NCBI GenBank assembly: GCA_036703315.1
Contig: DATNPH010000151.1
Location: forward strand, 1 to 64,000
Direction: 5' to 3'
DNA from: DATNPH01 sp036703315
Lineage (GTDB): Bacteria; Cyanobacteriota; Cyanobacteriia; Cyanobacteriales; Coleofasciculaceae
Length of the DNA stretch: 64,000 bases
The notes below the pieces were generated by a model that searched no databases, was not told the DNA's origin, and saw nothing but the letters and a program-made list of their open reading frames with translations. A program made the translations under genes and the position numbers. Below are positions 52,183 through 60,338 of the stretch, piece by piece (positions within the stretch are counted from its first letter, which is position 1; every line of letters starts with the position of its first letter).

Positions 52183-52570
52183 CAATAAATATCAACAAAG
52201 GCTCCACCTAAGGCGGTAAAGAGTAATCTGTATCAATCACAAACTACTCTTCCCTAGAAGCCGAGATAAAATGGAACCATAGAATAAATACAATAGTGAT
52301 TTGACCCTTGAAGTGAGGGTCTTTTTTTTGAGGCTGACAAAGGCAGAATTCCAAAAATTCTATCTTTTTCGTGATGCCTGCAACTCACCAAATCTATAAA
52401 AAGGTATACCAAGCAAGGTGGTAAGTTTGGCAGTTATCTAGTCAGTAACAACCTTTACGAATTGAATTTATAATTTCTGTATAAAAATCTACCAATTGGC
52501 TGTGTGAGCGGTTGGAGTGATCATGCTTTATTAAAATTAATAACCAAAAATTAAGGGAGCTGGAGGCACT
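52183..52570. other. Intergenic region before cyanophycinase
   Basis: About 390 bases. The terminator at 52303-52329 occupies part of it. Past that, an AT-rich stretch with a ggagctggagg ribosome site leads to the cyanophycinase start. No gene is seen. Confidence 0.6.
52303..52329 (+). terminator. Rho-independent terminator
   Basis: gaccct (52303-52308), 7-base loop, agggtc (52316-52321), then eight T. It ends the small-gene transcript. Confidence 0.9.
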
Positions 52571-53464
52571 ATGCCGTTAAGTGAGACTAGCGGGCAGTTG
52601 GTGATCATTGGTGGAGCTGAAGACAAGGAGGGAGACTGCACGATTCTTCGAGAGTTCGTTAGACGTGCCGGAGGTATCAATGCCCGAATTGTCGTCATGA
52701 CTGTAGCGACAGAACTGCCTAGGGAAGTCGGAGAGAACTATATCCGGGTATTCGAGCGCTTGGGAGCCGAGGATGTTCGCATAGTTGATACCGTTGAGCG
52801 GGAGGATGCCAGTTCAGCCACTTACTTAGAAGCGATCGAGAAAGCTACTGGCGTATTTTTTACGGGTGGAAATCAGGCTCGCATCACAAGCGTCCTAAAG
52901 GACACCGAAATCGATAAGCTTCTTCACAGACGCTTGTCTGAAGGACTTGTCATCGGAGGCACAAGCGCGGGAGCTGCCATGATGCCTGACGTGATGATCG
53001 TTGAAGGAGACTCTGAAACCAATCCTCGGCTTGAGATTGTGGATATGGAACCCGGCATGGCTTTCCTTCCAGGCGTTGTGATCGATCAACATTTCTTACA
53101 GCGTGGACGTATAGGACGCTTACTCTCAGCCGTCTCACTGCAACCGGTCGTCTTAGGCTTTGGCATTGACGAGAATACCGCGATCGTGGTTAGTAACAAT
53201 CAATTTGAAGTGATTGGGGAAGGTGCTGTTACTGTTGTCGATGTATCAGAGATTACCCATACTAACCTGGGTCAAATCTTGAAGGACGAAGACTTGGCAA
53301 TTTGCGGAGCTAAGCTTCATATTCTTCCACACGGATATCGGTTTGACTTAGCTAAGCGATCGCCTATTATTGACGGACTGCCTGGGACAACCGACCAAAC
53401 ACAGAATGCATCTCAGCAGACGCCCCCAGTTGATGCTGCTGTTGCGGCTTCTAATGCTTCTTAG
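52571..53464 (+). CDS. cphB: Cyanophycinase
   Basis: A 297-residue serine exopeptidase that splits cyanophycin into beta-Asp-Arg dipeptides. The nucleophile Ser132 lies in I-G-G-T-S-A-G-A-A-M-M, at the same number as in the Synechocystis enzyme; F-F-T-G-G-N-Q-A-R-I, DQHFLQRGRIGRL (catalytic and substrate residues) and G-F-G-I-D-E-N-T-A give the remainder of the site. It is full length, with a slightly longer Ala/Pro/Gln tail. In many cyanobacteria cphB is followed by cphA1; here it is followed by a terminator and a glycosyltransferase, and the only CphA relative is upstream on the opposite strand. Confidence 0.94.
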   Translation: MPLSETSGQLVIIGGAEDKEGDCTILREFVRRAGGINARIVVMTVATELPREVGENYIRVFERLGAEDVRIVDTVEREDASSATYLEAIEKATGVFFTGGNQARITSVLKDTEIDKLLHRRLSEGLVIGGTSAGAAMMPDVMIVEGDSETNPRLEIVDMEPGMAFLPGVVIDQHFLQRGRIGRLLSAVSLQPVVLGFGIDENTAIVVSNNQFEVIGEGAVTVVDVSEITHTNLGQILKDEDLAICGAKLHILPHGYRFDLAKRSPIIDGLPGTTDQTQNASQQTPPVDAAVAASNAS

Positions 53465-53518
53465 TTTTGAACCGCTTTATTCTTTAAGTTCATAGCATTT
53501 GACAGTGGTATTTTGTCT

Positions 53519-53558
53519 CACCCCGCACTTCCTAGTGATATAGCGGGGTGTTTCTTTT
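53519..53558 (+). terminator. Rho-independent terminator
   Basis: caccccgc (53519-53526), 16-base loop, gcggggtg (53543-53550), then tttctttt. It ends cphB. Confidence 0.85.
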
Positions 53559-53672
53559 CTCAGGGCTGCGTTGAACGTGAGGAGTACGGAAAAAGGTATA
53601 CAGGCTTAAAATTTCTAGTGAAAGTTAAAGTACACTTTTAGTGCCCCCGTCACCTCTCAGCATCTACTTACA

Positions 53673-55337
53673 ATGTCTCAAAATACATTGACGCGATCCC
53701 GGAGAGTGCTTTCGACTGGCTTGCCAACTGGCTTACGTGCTTTAATCGTTATCCTATTGGTGTTAGGCATATTTTTTCGATTTGCCAATCTTGACAAAAA
53801 AATTTATTGGCATGATGAAACCTTTACCTCACTACGAGTTTCTGGCTACACAGAAGCCGAAGCAGTACAGCAGCTTTCTAACGCTGAGGCAATTGATATT
53901 AAAGCTCTACAAAAGTATCAGCGTCCTAATCCCGAAAGAAACGTACTTGATACGCTAAAAAGCTTAGCAGTAGAAGATACTCAGCATCCACCACTTTATT
54001 ACGCGATCGCGCATTTTTGGGTACGGTGGTTTGGCAGTTCTGTCGCCGTAACGAGAAGTTTGTCTGCCTTCATCAGTCTGCTAGCGCTTCCAGCTATTTA
54101 TTGGCTATGTCTTGAACTATTTGAATCATCATTGACAGGATGGATTGCGGTTGCACTGGTAGCCGTCTCGCCCTTCCATGTTCTGTTTGCCCAAGAGGCA
54201 CGTCAGTATATTTTGTGGGCAGTAACAATTTTGCTGTCAAGCGCAGCCCTTCTGCGAGCAATGCGGCTTAATAATAAGCTTTCCTGGGGAATTTATGCGC
54301 TAGCTTTGGCAGCAAGTATCAATACATTTTTATTTTCTGCGTTAGTTGCCATTGCACATGGAATCTACGTAGTGGTCATTGAACGATTTAGATGGACTAA
54401 GACACTTGGGAATTATCTACTTGCATCACTTTTAGGGTTCATCACTTTTATTCCCTGGACTTTAGTTTTGATTTTTAATCTGTCCCAAGCTCAGAAAACA
54501 ACGGCATGGACAGGTAATAAAATGGCTTTGTCTAGCTTAGTTCGAGATTGGGTTCTTAACCTGAGTCGTATTTTTATTGATTGGTACTATAGATCAGAAG
54601 ATCCATTAATTTCTAAAATCTTTTTCTACCTTATTGGTTTAGCTCTGGTAGCCCTAGTAGGATATTCATTTTATTTCCTCTGTCGTCATACACCAAAACG
54701 AACTTGGTTATTTATTTTGACTTTAGTTGGAGTTACAGGAGTAGCTTTAATTCTGCCCGATTTAATTACGGGTGGACAACGCTCAGTTACTAGTCGGTAT
54801 CCAATAGCTTGTTATCTAGGAATTCAATTAACTGTGGCTTTCCTCATCGCCAGCCAAGTTACCAAGATCTCTAGCCAAATCAGACAACAGAGATTGTGGC
54901 AGTTCGTGATGGCTATACTAATCACCTCTGGAGTCATATCCTGTGCAATCAGTTCTCAAGCAGAAGTTTGGTGGAACAAGGATTACAACGGAGCTAATTT
55001 GCCAGTTGCTCGCCTCGTGAACCAATCTCCTCGTCCTCTTTTAATTGGTGATGGTCAGATGGCGGATATCCTGTCTTTGGGCTATCACCTGAATCCACAA
55101 ATGCAACTTCTGCTTAAGCCCCGATGCTATACCTGCAACATAAAATACCAATCGGTGGATAAGCCATACCTATCTAAAATTCCCGATAGTTCTAGTGATG
55201 CATTTTTATTCCACCCTAGATATCCTGATGAATGGCTACAGGCACATAAACAAGAGCAAACCTACAAAATAGAGCCTCTTGTTTCCGATATTTCCAAGCC
55301 CTACGATACATTGCTATGGAGATTAAGAAAACGGTAA
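53673..55337 (+). CDS. GT39-like membrane glycosyltransferase
   Basis: A 554-residue protein with about twelve helices. The first luminal loop has I-Y-W-H-D-E-T-F-T (Asp48, Glu49), the acidic motif of PMT/ArnT-type GT-C enzymes that use a lipid-linked sugar. Later D-T-Q-H-P-P-L-Y-Y-A-I-A-H-F-W matches the family H-P-P-L motif, and FAQEARQYILWAV is also typical. A periplasmic C-terminal part of about 140 residues follows. It should add a sugar to a lipid or protein on the outer face of the membrane; acceptor and sugar are unknown. It is a single gene after the cphB terminator. Confidence 0.85.
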   Translation: MSQNTLTRSRRVLSTGLPTGLRALIVILLVLGIFFRFANLDKKIYWHDETFTSLRVSGYTEAEAVQQLSNAEAIDIKALQKYQRPNPERNVLDTLKSLAVEDTQHPPLYYAIAHFWVRWFGSSVAVTRSLSAFISLLALPAIYWLCLELFESSLTGWIAVALVAVSPFHVLFAQEARQYILWAVTILLSSAALLRAMRLNNKLSWGIYALALAASINTFLFSALVAIAHGIYVVVIERFRWTKTLGNYLLASLLGFITFIPWTLVLIFNLSQAQKTTAWTGNKMALSSLVRDWVLNLSRIFIDWYYRSEDPLISKIFFYLIGLALVALVGYSFYFLCRHTPKRTWLFILTLVGVTGVALILPDLITGGQRSVTSRYPIACYLGIQLTVAFLIASQVTKISSQIRQQRLWQFVMAILITSGVISCAISSQAEVWWNKDYNGANLPVARLVNQSPRPLLIGDGQMADILSLGYHLNPQMQLLLKPRCYTCNIKYQSVDKPYLSKIPDSSSDAFLFHPRYPDEWLQAHKQEQTYKIEPLVSDISKPYDTLLWRLRKR

Positions 55338-55411
55338 TATCCCGCTGCTTTACAGTTGCATCGTTAGATTCTGGTTTGTTGACAGTAGTCAGTGGTATTC
55401 GCATTTCTACC

Positions 55412-56149
55412 TTACTTAAATACGTCCACGACAAAATTTCGCATTTGTTCTAAAACTTGAGGCTTGAGTTCATGACCTATGTCGAGTTCAACATACTTCA
55501 CTGCAACTCCCAATGCAGTTAAGGCATTTCTGGCTTCTTGAGCCTCGTTGAGAGTCACAATTCGGTCTTGTCTACCTTGCACCATCAAGATAGGTGGCAT
55601 AGAACCTTTAGTTTCTGCTTGTAGTTTTGAAGGTAAATAGCCACTGAGAGACACTAAACCTGCTAAGGGCAACGTTAACCCTACATCCAAGGTCATTGCA
55701 CCACCTTGAGAAAAGCCACTCAAAATCGTGGAGGCAAGAGGGATGCCAGTAAGATTCTCCAGAGATTTGAGCCAATCAGTTAATAGCTGATGACTTTGTG
55801 CCAAACCTTTATGGTTACCGCTTTTCAGGTCGTACCACATCTTACCCCCAGGTACACTCGGATCGGGGTATGGAGCCTCAGGAAACAGAAAGTGGTAATC
55901 GGGTAAATTCAAAGAATGTGCTAAAGACAGCAACGTCTGTGGTTTGCTACCAGAACCATGGAGGCAGACAATTACCCCTGCTGGTATTCCACCCTTTACT
56001 GGGGGAACGGAGAGGAACTTTAATGAGTTGGGCTTGTTTCCCAAACGAGACGTTGTTTGCGCTTGGGCAGATAGCGTTAAAGTTGTTGAGAGGCTGGCAG
56101 TAAAGCTAAGTAATAGAAATTGACGCCGACCTAGGTATCTATTTTTCAC
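55412..56149 (-). CDS. Exported alpha/beta hydrolase, phospholipase/carboxylesterase type
   Basis: A 245-residue hydrolase. The N-terminus L-G-R-R-Q-F-L-L-L-S-F, followed by a hydrophobic stretch and A-Q-A-Q, looks like a twin-arginine export signal. The catalytic triad is Ser147 in GFSQGG, Asp in Q-G-R-Q-D-R-I-V and His in DIGHEL; V-C-L-H-G-S-G-S forms the oxyanion region. This is the usual small carboxylesterase (YpfH/Est type) fold acting on short esters or lysolipids. The gene ends about 75 bases from the glycosyltransferase end, convergent. Confidence 0.87.
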   Translation of the reverse strand: MKNRYLGRRQFLLLSFTASLSTTLTLSAQAQTTSRLGNKPNSLKFLSVPPVKGGIPAGVIVCLHGSGSKPQTLLSLAHSLNLPDYHFLFPEAPYPDPSVPGGKMWYDLKSGNHKGLAQSHQLLTDWLKSLENLTGIPLASTILSGFSQGGAMTLDVGLTLPLAGLVSLSGYLPSKLQAETKGSMPPILMVQGRQDRIVTLNEAQEARNALTALGVAVKYVELDIGHELKPQVLEQMRNFVVDVFK

Positions 56150-56207
56150 TCGTGCTTAAAAAATCCAATTCATTGATGACGATCCATTCTGGCAGATATG
56201 AATGAAA

Positions 56208-56301
56208 CATGAAGTGTGAAGTATGACGGAAAAACAAGGCTGCTCAAAAAGAGGACTAAAAGGTTGAAGGCTAAAATTTTATACTTCATCCTTCAGACTT
56301 C
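56208..56301. repeat. Heptamer repeats (GAAGTNT / ATNCTTC type)
   Basis: gaagtgt gaagtat (56211-56224) and atacttc atccttc agacttc (56281-56301) are 7-base units in opposite orientation, able to form a long stem. They lie between petA and the esterase gene. Confidence 0.7.
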
Positions 56302-56328
56302 TTTTGGATTTTTTTTGAAAGAGAACAT

Positions 56329-56359
56329 AAAAAAAGACAGGCAAGATAAGATGCCTGTC
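56329..56359 (-). terminator. Rho-independent terminator of petA
   Basis: Read on the minus strand: gacaggca (plus 56352-56359), 8-base loop, tgcctgtc (plus 56336-56343), then seven T (plus 56329-56335). It lies 27 bases after the petA stop. Confidence 0.92.
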
Positions 56360-56385
56360 CTACAAGTAACAATTTAGCGGAGAAA

Positions 56386-57378
56386 TCAGAAGTTCATTTC
56401 AGCGGCTTGCACTTTCTCAATCTGCTTCTTCTTCAGCACCAGCATGGTTTGAGAAAGCATAATCGCGCCAACGAAGAGCATCAACCACTTAATACGGCTG
56501 GGGTCTTGCAAGACAACCTCTTTGTCTGCCTGACCAAATCCCCCAACATTAGGATTACTGGTGAGGGCTGCGTTGGCTACTACTTCCTGACCTTCAGAGA
56601 CGATTAACTCTGGACCAACGGGAATTGTATCGACAACGGACTCGCCGTCTGCCGTCTGAATAGTGACTTCATAGCCACCGTCTTCTGCCTTGGCAATTTG
56701 AGTAATCTTACCAGCTTTAGACGCGCCGTACACTGTGTTATTGCTCTTGTTGCCTTCGGGGTAAACCTGACCGCGTCCTCGGTTAGCGCCTACATGAATA
56801 GGGTATTTACCGAAGTAAATTCCTTTCTCTGTTTTGGGGTTAGGAGACAGCACAGGGAAAACAATTTCTTGGTACTGTTCACCGGGTAGTGGTCCGACGA
56901 TGACGACATTTTCCTGGTCTTCTTTGTAGGGTTGGAAGTAAACTCCGCCTACTTTTTCCTTTAATTCCTCAGGAATTCGGTCTTCGGGGGCAATCTTGAA
57001 GCCTTCAGGCAACAGTACTACTGCACCTACATTCAGACCACCTTTTGAGCCATCACCCAAAACCTGCTGTGAGTTCAGGTCGTAGGGAATCTTTACCACA
57101 GCTTCGAATACCGTATCCGGCAGAACAGACTGGGGAATTTCCACTTCCGTCGGTTTAGCTGCCAAGTGACAGTTTGCACAAACTATGCGTCCAGTTGGTT
57201 CGCGGGGCGTTTCCGGAGCAGTTTGCTGCGCCCAGAAAGGATAGGCAGCGGCTGACTTGGGAAGCGTAATATCACTGACGAAGAAAAATGCCAAGGTTGC
57301 AAAAGCAAGCACAACGGTTCTGGTAATCACCCGCTTGCTGAGGAAGTTACACATCACCGATAAAAAAGGTGTTCTCAT
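56386..57378 (-). CDS. petA: Cytochrome f
   Basis: A 330-residue subunit of the cytochrome b6f complex in the thylakoid membrane, passing electrons from the Rieske protein to plastocyanin or cytochrome c6. The signal (VVLAFATLAFFFVSDITLP) is cut before Y-P-F-W-A-Q-Q; the Tyr amine is the sixth haem ligand. The haem site is Cys67-Ala-Asn-Cys70-His71. The C-terminal anchor is WLMLFVGAIMLSQTMLVLKK. The gene follows petC on the same strand, separated by about 110 bases, as in most cyanobacteria, and ends at a clear terminator. Confidence 0.97.
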   Translation of the reverse strand: MRTPFLSVMCNFLSKRVITRTVVLAFATLAFFFVSDITLPKSAAAYPFWAQQTAPETPREPTGRIVCANCHLAAKPTEVEIPQSVLPDTVFEAVVKIPYDLNSQQVLGDGSKGGLNVGAVVLLPEGFKIAPEDRIPEELKEKVGGVYFQPYKEDQENVVIVGPLPGEQYQEIVFPVLSPNPKTEKGIYFGKYPIHVGANRGRGQVYPEGNKSNNTVYGASKAGKITQIAKAEDGGYEVTIQTADGESVVDTIPVGPELIVSEGQEVVANAALTSNPNVGGFGQADKEVVLQDPSRIKWLMLFVGAIMLSQTMLVLKKKQIEKVQAAEMNF

Positions 57379-57400
57379 CTTTTAAGCAAAAAACTCAAAA

Positions 57401-57481
57401 ATTGGTCAAGAGGTCATTGGTCAAGAAGTCATTAGTCATTGGTTTTCAAAAAAGGACAAATGACAAAGGACAAATGACAAG
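57401..57481. repeat. Heptamer and 15-mer repeats between petC and petA
   Basis: attggtcaagaggtc and attggtcaagaagtc are tandem 15-mers; then aggacaa atgacaa occurs twice head to tail. Much of the petC-petA gap is repeat DNA, so transcripts may differ between the two genes. Confidence 0.7.
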
Positions 57482-57486
57482 GGAAT

Positions 57487-58029
57487 TTAAGCCCACCAAG
57501 GCTCTTCGCCGGTGCGAAAGTCGGTTTCTGTCCACTGCGTCAAGGACACCTTGTCCTCTTCGGTGACTGTAGCGTGAACTAATGCTAAAGACAGAGGCGC
57601 AGGTCCCCGTACTACCTTGCCCTCATTGTTGTACTGAGAACCATGACAAGGACACATAAACTTGTTCTCGCTGGCATTCCAGGGAACGACGCATCCTAAG
57701 TGGGTGCAAACAGCGTTTATACCATAGTCAGCAAGGGATTTATCTTCCGTAACTACAATGTAGGTAGGGTCACCTTTGAGACCTTGAACCAGGGTGCGAT
57801 CGCCTGCACCATGACTGCCTAAAAAGTCGTTGACAATTACGTCATTGCCCAAAGCGTCTTTGGCAGTTACACCGCCGCCGACACCACCACTCGACGGTGG
57901 GATAAAGAACTTGATAACTGGATAGAGTGCTCCTACGAATGTGCCTGTGATGGCACCAAACGTCAAGAGATTCATAAATTGACGACGCCCCATATCGGGC
58001 ACATCAGGAGAGCCAGAAGCTTGAGCCAT
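57487..58029 (-). CDS. petC: Rieske iron-sulfur protein of cytochrome b6f
   Basis: A 180-residue protein carrying the high-potential 2Fe-2S cluster. Ligands: Cys108 and His110 in C-T-H-L-G-C, Cys126 and His129 in C-P-C-H-G-S; Cys113 and Cys128 form the disulfide. The N-terminal G-R-R-Q-F-M-N-L-L-T-F-G with a hydrophobic helix is a twin-arginine signal anchor. A glycine-rich hinge (SSGGVGGGVT) follows the helix and lets the domain swing. First gene of the petC-petA pair. tatC, for the route expected to export this protein, lies about 1.3 kb away. Confidence 0.97.
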   Translation of the reverse strand: MAQASGSPDVPDMGRRQFMNLLTFGAITGTFVGALYPVIKFFIPPSSGGVGGGVTAKDALGNDVIVNDFLGSHGAGDRTLVQGLKGDPTYIVVTEDKSLADYGINAVCTHLGCVVPWNASENKFMCPCHGSQYNNEGKVVRGPAPLSLALVHATVTEEDKVSLTQWTETDFRTGEEPWWA

Positions 58030-58268
58030 AACTAAACGCCTGAGGGTATATTTTTCTTAAACAACTCTGAGAATATTCCCAGAATTTTTTAAACCCTGCC
58101 CTTCGAATGTAGAGCAATTCAACAGTTAACAGGGTCGCCGAGATCCTTTCTGTAGAAGGATTTACGGCTTGATTATAAGTATTATTACATTCTTTAACAC
58201 CGTATCATAAAGTAAAGAAGCGTTGTATTTGTGACGAAATGTAAACAAAAATTCAGGACAAGAGGGCT

Positions 58269-58586
58269 ATGACAGGACAGGACTTGCACCAACTCCTGCT
58301 CAACAAGTGGGGACGCTCTTATGACATTCAAATACGACGTACTCAGGGAAAAATCTTCATTCAGGTCATGTGGAAATACCAGGAGCAGGCGTCTTTCCCG
58401 CTTTCGGAAGCCGAGTACCTGGAGCATCTCAATGCGGTTGCCCATTATCTCCACGCTTGGGGAGGAACCGCACAAGTGCAAGACTATATCCAGAAAACTC
58501 GTGAACGCCCTCGTTTAGGTAAAGCCGTTAGTATTCCTATTGATCTGGGTGAGCGAGCATCAGAATGGATGTTAGAAGATTTTTAG
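58269..58586 (+). CDS. DUF3067 family protein
   Basis: A 105-residue soluble protein conserved in cyanobacteria and plants: M-T-G-Q-D-L-H-Q-L-L-L-N-K-W-G-R-S-Y-D-I-Q-I-R-R, then ELYLEH-like segments and G-K-A-V-S-I-P-I-D-L-G. It fits DUF3067 as I know it. The exact role is not established here. It is divergent from petC with about 240 bases between them. Confidence 0.82.
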   Translation: MTGQDLHQLLLNKWGRSYDIQIRRTQGKIFIQVMWKYQEQASFPLSEAEYLEHLNAVAHYLHAWGGTAQVQDYIQKTRERPRLGKAVSIPIDLGERASEWMLEDF

Positions 58587-59002
58587 CTAATTCAACCGGA
58601 GTACACTTTTCCCTAATCCCTATCCGCCTGCTCCGAAGGAGCTGGTCATCGGTAAAGGATAAAAGACTAAACATCCTTAGAATGCTGGTTGATAATTATC
58701 TATTGACAAAATGAAACGCTTGTGTATACAGCACTGAGTGAAAGCCAGAACTAATCCTGAGCTGTCGCTCATTTAATTGCATATTGGTTAGGGTTGGTAA
58801 TGGGTAATCGGTAATGGGATGATTAAACCCTCACAGCGCAAAGATTTTATCAATTACCTTTTGACCAATTACCTTTTGATCACCCAAGCCAAAAATGTGC
58901 AACTTAAGTGCCTATCAGCTTAATATTCGCTAGCTAGTTAAACCTCCATGAATGGGAGTACACGACGAACAAGGAAAATCTTTTTTCCCTACTCACTGCT
59001 CC
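58587..59002. other. Intergenic region with short repeats
   Basis: About 415 bases between convergent genes. It has a heptamer repeat at 58792-58819 and a 15-base direct repeat, caattaccttttga at 58851-58864 and 58866-58879. gctcc-gaa-ggagc near 58629-58642 is a small hairpin. No gene is seen. Confidence 0.6.
58792..58819. repeat. Heptamer tandem repeat, 4 units
   Basis: ggttggt, aatgggt, aatcggt, aatggga. Confidence 0.75.
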
Positions 59003-59338
59003 CTATAAAATTCTTTGACCTAGTGCTACATCTCTATCGGGTTTGATTAAAACTACCTCGTTATTTTCCTGCACGACACCTAATACTAAAACTTCAGACA
59101 TGAAATCAGCAATTTGACGAGGAGGAAAGTTAGTTACTGCTGTTATAAGCTGACCGACTAATTCGTCTTTTGTGTAGAGCCGGGTAATTCCAGCACTGGA
59201 TTTTTTGACACCAAAATTACCAAAATCAATCCAGAGTTTATAGGCAGGTTTTCGAGCTTTAGGAAAATCTTCTACTTTAATGACTTTGCCAACGAGGACT
59301 TCGATTTTTTCAAAATCGCTATACGTGATTTGAGCCAT
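59003..59338 (-). CDS. csaA: CsaA-like tRNA-binding-domain protein
   Basis: A 111-residue OB-fold protein of the EMAP/tRNA-binding type: F-E-K-I-E-V-L-V-G-K-V-I-K-V-E-D-F-P-K-A-R-K-P, then GVKKSSAGITRLYTKDELVG and V-L-V-L-G-V-V. Bacterial CsaA of this length acts as an export-linked chaperone or tRNA-binding protein. It starts 32 bases after tatC on the same strand, an arrangement that fits a role linked to protein export. No other domain is present. Confidence 0.87.
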   Translation of the reverse strand: MAQITYSDFEKIEVLVGKVIKVEDFPKARKPAYKLWIDFGNFGVKKSSAGITRLYTKDELVGQLITAVTNFPPRQIADFMSEVLVLGVVQENNEVVLIKPDRDVALGQRIL

Positions 59339-59370
59339 GTGTCACTAACAACTAATGACTAGCTATTCAA

Positions 59371-60147
59371 TTATTTCCCTAAAAGCTTAACCAAACCAAC
59401 GCCACCAAAGTAGAGACCGAGTACAGCACCAGCAAGTAAACTTTGGGTAAGGGGGTCAGTAGAAGGTGTGAGCACAGCTCCCAAGACAACGGCACCTACA
59501 ACAATTACACGCCAACTCGAAGCCATTTGCCTAGAAGAGACTATTCCCAAATAGCCTAAGAGAAGCTGAATGATTGGGATTTGAAATGCTAAGCCTGTGC
59601 TGAACATCAGGAGCAGGACAAACTCAAAATACTTGTCAATTGACCATAGCTGCTCAACGACATCCGCTCCATAGCTAATGAAGAAATTTAGGGCAGCGGG
59701 AATTAATGCAATATAGGCAAATGCCAAGCCAATGAAAAATAGGATACTCGAACCCAAAATCACTGGTCCTATCAAGCGGCGTTCGCGGCGAGTCAGCCCA
59801 GGTAAAACGAACTGGATAATTTGGTAAAGAATAAAGGGGCTAGACACGAGCAAGCCACTGTATCCAGCAACTTTGATAGAGACAAAAAAGTATTCTCCTG
59901 GAGCCAATTGCAGAAATTTGACTCCTTGAGCAGGGATTTCCAGCAGCCGGACAATGGGTTTAACACCTAAAAAGCAGCCAGTAACGCCCACAGCGACAGC
60001 AATTAGTGCATAGAAAATTCGCTGCCGCAACTCTTCTAGGTGGTCAAATAGCGACATCTCGACATCATTGGGTAAGTCGTCGAGGTCGTCGTTTTCTGGG
60101 ATGTCTGAACTTTGCTGGGATGCAGTCTCTACGTCAGAAGGCGTCAT
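59371..60147 (-). CDS. tatC: Tat translocase subunit TatC
   Basis: A 258-residue membrane protein with six helices. The N-terminal tail is acidic and is followed by MSLFDHLEELRQRIFYALIA, the conserved L-E-E-L-R-x-R motif, then P-L-L-like and APGEYFFVSIKVAGYSGLL, and GLTRRERRLIGPVILGSSIL. TatC is the receptor for twin-arginine signals. In this genome it is likely to export the Rieske protein encoded nearby and the esterase at 55412. The start at 60147 includes about 30 residues before the motif. csaA follows directly. Confidence 0.95.
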   Translation of the reverse strand: MTPSDVETASQQSSDIPENDDLDDLPNDVEMSLFDHLEELRQRIFYALIAVAVGVTGCFLGVKPIVRLLEIPAQGVKFLQLAPGEYFFVSIKVAGYSGLLVSSPFILYQIIQFVLPGLTRRERRLIGPVILGSSILFFIGLAFAYIALIPAALNFFISYGADVVEQLWSIDKYFEFVLLLMFSTGLAFQIPIIQLLLGYLGIVSSRQMASSWRVIVVGAVVLGAVLTPSTDPLTQSLLAGAVLGLYFGGVGLVKLLGK

Positions 60148-60290
60148 CGGTTTGGATAGCTTCAGGGTTCGTTGACTATTGTATCGAGGTCGGCGTCAGC
60201 AACCCAATCTACACGTTGTTAGTTACAGCTTAGTGCAGCAAACTAGCGATCGCTACTCCTGTTCGCTTAGCCGAATAGCAACCCGCACAA

Positions 60291-60333
60291 GTTTGTAGAG
60301 ACGTTCCGCCGGAACGTCTCTATGACTACAAAC
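60291..60333. repeat. Palindrome of the agagacgttcc type
   Basis: agagacgttcc (60297-60307) and ggaacgtctct (60311-60321) with a 3-base loop, plus outer gtttgtag (60291-60298) and ctacaaac (60326-60333). Similar agagacgttcc palindromes are common between genes in filamentous cyanobacteria. Confidence 0.8.
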
Positions 60334-60338
60334 CGTGC

